Origin: a virus
Virus record (IMG/VR): IMGVR_UViG_3300021602_000010
Coordinates: 1 to 52,533 of that record
DNA: 52,533 nt
Direction: 5' to 3' (one strand)
Part shown: piece after piece, positions 19,601 through 28,600 of the stretch
How the letters are laid out: each line of letters opens with the position of its first letter
Position numbering within the stretch: position 1 is the first letter of the stretch
Made by a program: the position numbers and the translations under genes
Notes under the pieces: generated by a model
What the model was told of the DNA's origin: nothing
The model's database searches: none
What the model saw: only the letters and a program-made list of their open reading frames with translations

Positions 19601-22600
19601 TATCGGAGAAGCGGTAGAAACACATGATGCCCGAGCAGTAACGTTAAGATAACTATCACCGGTTCCAGTAGAGTAAATGATTACTCTATCTGTATCAGTA
19701 AGAGAGTTTGAGTAGTTTGTGTACAGGGCCACGATGAATGTTGGCACTGTTTGTAACACACCAACATAGTAGTATTGATTGTCGTCAAGACCACCTGGTA
19801 TCGTGGTGCCCACTGCCGAGTTGAACTTGATTAGATCACCAGTGGCAAGCAATGGCGTTGAAAGTTCAATGGTGCTTGTCAGAGTATTCACACTTGACGA
19901 TGCAAAGGTAACTACGATAGATGGTTCAATGACGATATCTGGAAGGACCATGTAGCCCTCACCAGGGTCAACCACAGTGACACTCTGTATTGTGTCAAGG
20001 CTCATCACCGGAACTAAAACTGCCTCACGAATCGGCGGTGGATAAAGAGTGGTGTCTATGACTGCTGTAATTCTTGGTGGGTTGCCGTATGCTCTTCCGG
20101 CATCAAGCAGTAATACAGCTGGTAGGTCAATGTAGATAGGCTCATCGGGAAGATGGGTTGTAACGTTAGTTCCATTTACACCACGGGTAAGACCATTGAG
20201 AGTACTCAGTGACCTATTCACATTTGAATAGCCAATCAACTCTGTGCCTATTCTGATGACACCAGATACTGGGAAACCAAATGGATTGTTGACTGCGAAT
20301 GAGGACGAGTTTAACGCAATATACGAAGTGGTAAATGTAATCTGGTAGTTATCGATACCAGTCAGGCTTACACCACGGTTTTGATACCAGGCAGCATATG
20401 GCTGTGTTTGCCAGATTGGATCACCGAGGGCGTACTCACTATCACCACTGGCGTTTGCGTACACTAACTCAGGAGAGATGAACTGATTTACTGACGATGT
20501 CCATTGGGCGGGGATATCAAAGTCGGTTATGTTGCCACCGTAAACTTCTGTCCCGGTATACTTGAACACAAATTCCTTGATGACCACGTGGTATGGCTTG
20601 GTCTCATTGAGATATCCAGTAAGGAAGTCTTGATTATCTGATTGGAAAACAGATATCGGACGCAACTCACGAATCGTATGGTCAACATCAATAAAGGATG
20701 TCTTATTCAACCACGGCAGATAGTTCTGTGTTTCACCGGTCTCGCTCTGGATGTATTCAAACAACAGAACAAGACTCTTATTACGGTGAATTAGCAACTC
20801 ATTAGAATATATTTCTTCATTCAGCGCACGAATAATCTGACGGGTTTCTTCTGATGGGTAAAGATCAAATACAGAGGTGTCAAAGAAGTTATCTCCGAAA
20901 CCAAGGCGATACGTTTCATAATCCCAAAGTGCTGCTTTGAACGCAATCGTCCCGCTTTGCAGACCGATTCTCTCCCATGTTCCGAGAGAAGTATACACGT
21001 ATGTTTCTGACTTACCAACACCATTAGTCTGCACAGATACGATTAGACCAACGGCCGCATTTATGGCGTATAAATCAGCATACACAGGAACCTGAATGGC
21101 CGCTTTAGTATTGTCATCATATCCTGGTGCCCACCAGTTGATGAACTCCCAATATTTCATGGTATCAAAGAATATCTCTGATGAGCCAATCCATGCGGGG
21201 TTACTAAGAGTTGACGGGTTCACATCTCCGACTGTCTTAAGGAAGAATGCCGGGCGTGATTCAGCAATAGGATATTGTGCCAGCACTTCATTGGCATACG
21301 TCAGATAGTTTTTCAAAGCACCGAATCGGTTGTAGAAGAAACTTTGACGAGGGCGCGATTGAATACCAGTTTGAACCATCAAAGGCAGATACGGATCAGG
21401 AACTACTGAGCCTGCATCATCAACGCCGCACAAGCTGTCAAGCATCTTGATGTACAAAGATTCTGGTATGGTAATGGATGATGTGTTCGGTAGTCCTGGC
21501 AAGAAGTCATCAGCATAATCAGTTCTGATTAAATTGAACAGGGAGTGAGATACGTCATCGTTGGTACCAGTTAGATATCCGATATGAAGCACTGAGTCGT
21601 TAGCATTTATATTCTCACCGGAGTTATACATTGCAAACACATTCTGACGCACGGGTGCAAAGTAACTTATACCGGTGTTTTGTGGATACGTAATGTATGA
21701 CTCAAGTACGGTATCAGAAAGAGTTTTTCCAATAGCAGTAAACACCACGTTGGTGTTACGCACCCAATAGAAATATTGTGGTACTAATTGACCAGCAGGA
21801 TTTAGTATTTGTTCGGTTGAGTACGAGGTAACGTCATATGGTGTACCTGGACCCGGATACTGACTTGGTAGGTAGTTGCTTACTACCCAGCTATAGATTG
21901 ACACATTGCTACCAGGAAACACCGTTCCCCAATATCTGCTGTCATACACTACATCACCTTGGTGATAGTTAACAAAGCGAGTGTTCGTGGTGTTAAACCA
22001 AAGTTGACCAACTTTATCTGAACCCCATACTAAGCCGCCACGCGAATATCCAGCAGGATCAACATTTGAGATGACATCAATATTTTCTCTGATGGCGCCA
22101 AGCAGTTTACCTTGTAACGGATCCATGAAGTCAAGGTTGTCCAGTGTGGTGTTAGTCAATGCACTGAACAACTGAATGTCCTGTATACGTGCCACATCAA
22201 CGATCGGACCTGATTGTCTATGGACTGCCCAATCTGTTCCGATAGTAGTTGTGTACTTAGTCACTTGACCATTGATGTCACCTGGCCTGAATCCGGGTGT
22301 ACCAATCATAACAACGTTGCTATTGAACTCCAATGCATGTCCATACATCGGTTGTGCGCCGTAATTAGCGTTAATGTCATTGATGCTTTGTGCATACACG
22401 AAGTTACCAATGTTTGTCAGACTTTCTGCATAGTTACCAAGATAATCAAACATGTATACAGCACCGGCATTGGCAAACGTATCAACCCACTGGGTGGTAT
22501 TGTTGTCAAATACAGTATCGTTATCGTTTTCATCATCGGTGAAGTCAAACGTTGTTGCTTCAAATCGGGTCCCAGACGGAGCAGATGCTACGAATGAGCC

Positions 22601-25600
22601 GAATTCGTTAAACTTAACTGTGGAGCCGAACTGACTAGTTTTCTCTGTGTGAGGAGCCATAATCAACTGAGTTTGAGTGTATACTTGAATACCAGTTTGA
22701 GCTAACACACCAGTGTCATTTGCAGTCAGCGTAAGTTTATTATTTGGAATGGCCAGTGACTGATTGATCAACTGAATGATCAGCTTGTTGTTAGATACCG
22801 CCGCCTGAATGTTAGTGATGCCGGCACCATTTATTGCGGCCGCTGCTGCTGTGGCATTGCCGATTGGCAGAGTCACTGCATATCCATTGAGCAGAATAGT
22901 CACAGGTGAAACAATGGTGCAATCTTCAGTGCCGATGATCATGCCGTATTTGCATCCGGCGTTGGTAAATCTGAACACGGCACCTTCAATCTGTTGTGTG
23001 TCAAGTTCAAACGGAGCGCCAACTATAATTTCGCTGGCATATCGCGTGGTGTCATTTGAGTTTCCGAACTTCACGCCGATTCTCGGAGTCGTTTCAGTGG
23101 TGAGTGTTTGTTCCAGAACGAAATCAGATGTTCCGACATTTACGATATCACCCGCAGTTAGTCCACCGACATACACAAATATGTTATTGACCACGGCATA
23201 CTTGTTGTCAGCAACGGTCGTTCCATTTACATTTACCTGCAGTGGAGTTTGAAAATTACTTGTCATTGTGCCAGAAGCAGTTAGCAGAGATATTGGACCT
23301 ACTGCACCCCTTGTCAATGCAATGGAAAAGTGGTATGTATCGGTTATGGAATGAACATAATAAACAACGTTAGGTGAGATGTTGCTGAATATCGCGCCTG
23401 CGCCCGCAGAGAACATCACAGGATCTCCGATGTTATATGTCACTGGTTCGTCCCAACCTATTATCTGTAGGTTGTTAGTCACCGAAGAAGTTGACTCAAT
23501 CGTGTTGGTGTGCGTTCCAGGAGATAGGATCCACGCAGGAGTGAATACCTGTTGTTGTGCCTGCGGGCTTGTGTATGTTGCTTCCCAATTTTGGGTGCCG
23601 CGAACGAACACATAAGTATAACCCCAGTTTTCAAGTGAGCCACTGTTTTGATCAGGTGCGCCAACTACCAGAGTATCGCCGTAGTAATCAGTTGACAGAG
23701 AGTAACCGAAGTTATCATCCGCCCCAGTGACACCGTAATCCCAACCATTTATGATCGTGGCATATTCGTATTGAGAGGTAATGGCAGACCAACGGTAAAC
23801 ATAAACTATGTTATTGGCAATATCAGATACATACAACCAGTTCTTATCACCAGAGATGGCAGTTGCACTTCCCCAAGATGTTATACCGATACTTGGTGCC
23901 TCTATAGTTTGCACCAACTGAAGTTCATTGGTAAGAATAGTGGTGATCAGTTCATACACGTAAACTTTTCTGTCAGTATAGGCAGCACCAGTGGGCTGCG
24001 ATACGACAAAGATGTTATCAGCATGGGATATAGTAGAGCCGAACGATGCACCTTGTGGTAACTCCTGGCTCAACTCATATTCTTTGCTTAGGGCATTGTA
24101 GATGTATCTGTACGCTTTACCAGCATCAGCATCACCAATCAGGTAGCCTAACTTATCAGTAAACGCCACGGCTGATCCAAACGAAAGTGAACCGGCTTTT
24201 GTGACTTCCGGAGTATGGGCATAGTTGATGCTCTTACGATACACAGCCCACTCACCGTCAGTATTTGTATCAACCCACACGGTGTTCTTGGTGAACTCGC
24301 TATCAAGCAACGGCAGATTGATGATGTCGCTCGGTTGATCCACTCGTTGCGATTGGAAACGGAAGCCGATACCGATGCCACTAATATTAGCAATCGTCGG
24401 ATTTAGTATCAGGTTGATGGTAATTCTAAACGGGTCAACAATTGTAGCTGCGATGTAGTAGCCGTCAACATCCGAGTTGAAGTTCGTGATGGCAAGCGAT
24501 TGATACTTCGTCAGATTATGCAGTTGATCAAAAGTTATCGTTACTGTGCCATTGCGATTATTAGCAGCATTTGTGATTTGTCCCAGTGACACCGGGGTGT
24601 ATGTCTGCCAAGTTCCTAACTGATTGGCAATCCACACATAATCCCTGACATAAAGATCATTCAACGGAACAATGACTCCTGAGGAATCAACTGCGGTTGT
24701 CATACCTGAATAGAAGTAAGATGACATCTTCACATCATTGAAGTTGACATATCCCGCATCAGGGAAAAGCATAGATGGCGCATGACCATTAAGCAATGGT
24801 AAGACATCGGGTGAGGTGATTGCTCTGCCGTAGTTGAACAGTGAGTACGTTTGTATCTCTTGTTGGACGCCGGCAGTCGGGGCACCACGGGTCAACCCAA
24901 CAATACTTGGATTACCAGTTAGATCACCTTCATTCAACCGCAGTTCAATGAAGTTGCTATTAAGGGTGCCGCCGTACTCAGCAGATTTGATGGCCCAGTT
25001 TTCATAGATGTTATAGTCAATACCACCTTGAGAAAGGGTGGCGCCCTTAAAGGCGTTCACGGCATTTCTGGTGCCCTTGTTCTTGATCATGTTTCGGTAA
25101 ACATTGATCTGAGTGATATCAGTCAGATCAGCCACTGCCAGATAGTCGCGCGGTCGGAAACCAATGAGAGAGAAGCTCAACAGGTCTGCGTCTTTTTCCA
25201 GATTGGCAGTGTTGATGTCATAGTATAGAGTACTCTCATATGAGCGTGTACTGGAGTTAGGCAACAGTCCCTTTTGTATCTCGTTGTAGTCAGTGCGTTT
25301 CCATTGCGTTTCATCAAACTTCTCTTGTGCCTGAACAATCTCAATGGCAATCCAGTATTTGTTCTTGTATTTTACAATGGAACCAGTAGTATACTTAACG
25401 GTGTTGCTCCAATCAGCGATGTTGTCCTGATTCAGGATGAAGCCTTGGGCATCAATAACACCGGTCCAATCAGCAGTCTTGCTACCACGAACCACAATAC
25501 GATCCTGACGCAAACCTGTAGTCAGATTATAGATGACATCATTGAAAACGGTGACGTTATCAAAAACAATACCATGTTCAATATTACTGATGTTGAAGGT

Positions 25601-28600
25601 ACCATAGGAAATGGTATCGCCCTCGTTCAATGGTTCAGTAGAGAACAGAGTCCCGTCTCGTACCACAGCAAGATCAATTGATTGAATCGGATACAGATTT
25701 TGATTCAACACAAAGTTCTGTTGTTGCAGAGTCAGCGGCTGAACAATATTACTGTCCTTGTTAATGGTCAGAAGTTTAGCAGCCGGATTGACATTGATGA
25801 TGCTGCCGGCTTCCCAACCAGTTTGTGCCCAGTATAGAAACTCGGAAACCATTTGAACCCATGTAATCTCCAGCCCATTCTCAATCTTGTCAAAGACCAT
25901 ACCCTGAGATTGGAGATATCGTCCATAACTTGCCAGGAACTGGGCAACCTCTTGGACAGAGTAAAACTCTGTGCCGTACGGTATTACCATTTCTGTGTCA
26001 TAATAGTCGTTTGCCACCTGAACACTAAGATTGTCAATCTGGACCCGTTCATAGTTTCCATTGATCTTGGGTTTAATCACTGAAAAGTATGCATTAGTTT
26101 GTGAGTTACCAAAAATCTTGTATCCACCACGTGGGATAATCTGGATGGCAACACTGCTGTAAACAACACGGTCAAACGGTTGGTTATCGTAGAGCAGCAC
26201 GGCGTAACTTTCGTCAGGGATCAGCAGTGAACTATTGTTGCTATTCGGCGTTCCCTTCTCCACATAGAACTTCAGCATGTTCTTATCACTGAACCCGGCG
26301 GCACGATAGACCAACCTGACATCAAGATTGCTCAACAGGTCAGTGATTTGTTGAGTGGCGTCAATTCCAAGTTGTTTCTCATAATCAACGATCCAGTTGA
26401 TGTAACTTGTTTTTGGTGTACCGGATCCATATATTTCAACGTCACTGATTACAAGGTGACTACGACCATTTACAAGATACTGGTTGAACTCGGTATTGTA
26501 CTTGTAGTTGTCAACATCTACACCGAGGTTAAAGAACTCTGCTGGTTTGGTCAACGCCAGAATACGCATCAGGTCAAACGGCCAAGAACTACTGCGACGA
26601 TAGCTGAACTCTGCCGGGCCAACATCACCGACTGCCCAATCGTGGATGAATGTCTGGTTGATGTAGTTACCAACTAACGAGACAAATGGAGAAACAAGAT
26701 TACCCGCGGTGTCAACTGGCAGAACCCGCAGTAACTCAGGACGTACTGCCTGAGGAATCACCACCGGGTCGCCGTTGTTCCAGTTTATACCTTGGGCAAG
26801 GTCGCCCCATAGAACCAAGTTATCACTGGTGTATGGCATCGGGCCATAGCGAGTTTCCCACCATGATGGCTGGCTGGTGAAGCCAAGCATTTCCCAAGGC
26901 GTTAACTCAGGAGAACTTGTGTCGTAAAAATACTCATATGCGCCGCGCCAAAAACCTTGCTCAATCGGGGCGTTGTTTATCTTGTTGCCGGAGTTACGGT
27001 AGTTATACGTGAACTCATCGTTGGCCATGTAGTGCTGAGTTTTGTAATCAATCCTGTTTTGACCGACCCAGTTTAGGAAACTCTCTGAGTAAATCTGTAG
27101 GATTTCCGAGTAACTATATCCGGTATCACGGAAGAATCCAGGCAAGACCTCATATTCCTGAATAGGTATGACATTGCTCAGTTTCAGGTTGTTATAGATG
27201 CGCTTCTCAAACTCCAATAGAACTTGGTCCTTGAAGTCCATAAGTCGTCCGGTAATTTCGTCATAGTCACCGTATAACTTATTGTAAGATCCGTCGTGAC
27301 CGACGATGAAGTAGGTCGGGGTAGAATATGAGGTATCCAAATAAACTGTAGGAATTGTTGCAGGATATAGTCCTAATTTTGTAGGGGTATTAGGAACATA
27401 GCTGCCATATGTTTGTGTGTATTCTTTAATTACAATCTCGTCACCAGGGGCCAGAGCAAGAGTTATTGTTAGAGACGGGGTATCAGTTGACACGGAATAA
27501 TCAGTTCCTTTAATTAGCTGAATTGTCTGTAGGAACCCGTCAATGGTCCTTTTCAAGTAGACAAGAACACCGTAGTAGTTGGCCTTGGTAAAGTCATATA
27601 TTCTGCTAAGAGGGTAGATACTTACATCAAGCGAGTTTGAAAATAGATATGTGTTTGATATATAGGATGCCTTAGCCGGAAGCATGTCACTCCAGAAGAA
27701 GGTATCGGTTCCTGACTTTACTGCCGTGATCTGATCAAACGCATCATCAAGCATTGATGCTGCTGATTGGAACACCGAGTATTCAGTATTATTAATGGTA
27801 TCAACTAATAATGTCTTGAATGTGACATACTCTCTGCTATTGAACATCAACGCATTGAATAGATTATGGTTTTGCTTACGAAGGAACGTTCCCGGAAGTA
27901 CCAGTGATGCGCTATTTTGAATAATTGAAGAACCGTAAGAAACAAGATCACCGGAGTCTCGGTAGTTGTTAGATCCGAATACTAAGCCAGTAAGTCCCGG
28001 GGCATTGTAGAAGATACTCTGATACTGTCCACGAATGTCACCGATGTTTACCACGGTAACATCTGCGTTGAATGGATTGTTACTTAGATTGATAGGAAGA
28101 GTGTAGTAGGCATTGGCACTTACTTGATCACTCAGCAGCAGAATCTGGATTACGTTGTCAATCAATGGTTCAGGGTTTATAAAAGTGACTGTGGTGACAT
28201 CTGTTACTGCGACAGTGTAGGCCGAATCTACCTGGAACACGTTGTTCAGGTATACCTGTACTGACGGCCAAGAGTTAGTACTCTGTGGTGTCATTGGAAT
28301 ATCGCACACATACGTTGTTGTTGGTGCAGTGACCGAATAAGCAAATTCAAATGCCTGGTACTGGACGCTCGGTGCAATAGCAGTCTGCCAACCTAACTGA
28401 CGAATATGGTCTGACGGAGATGAATAGTTGAAAACAAACCCGGTGTTAACCTTCTTTGTTTCAGGTGTTGTCCCCGATACATACGAGAATGAATCAAGGT
28501 TGATACTCACATCAAAACTGATATCACCAATATTATCAACTGAACTGTATCTAACAGGGAAACCTAATACGGTGTCGTTAATCCCGGAACCAATTCCATA

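Noticed and set aside
22214-23252. Long plus-strand frames opposite the giant gene (127 and 147 codons)
   Set aside because: They are antisense shadows of a protein-coding frame with FG-GAP-like repeats; no ribosome sites or motifs.
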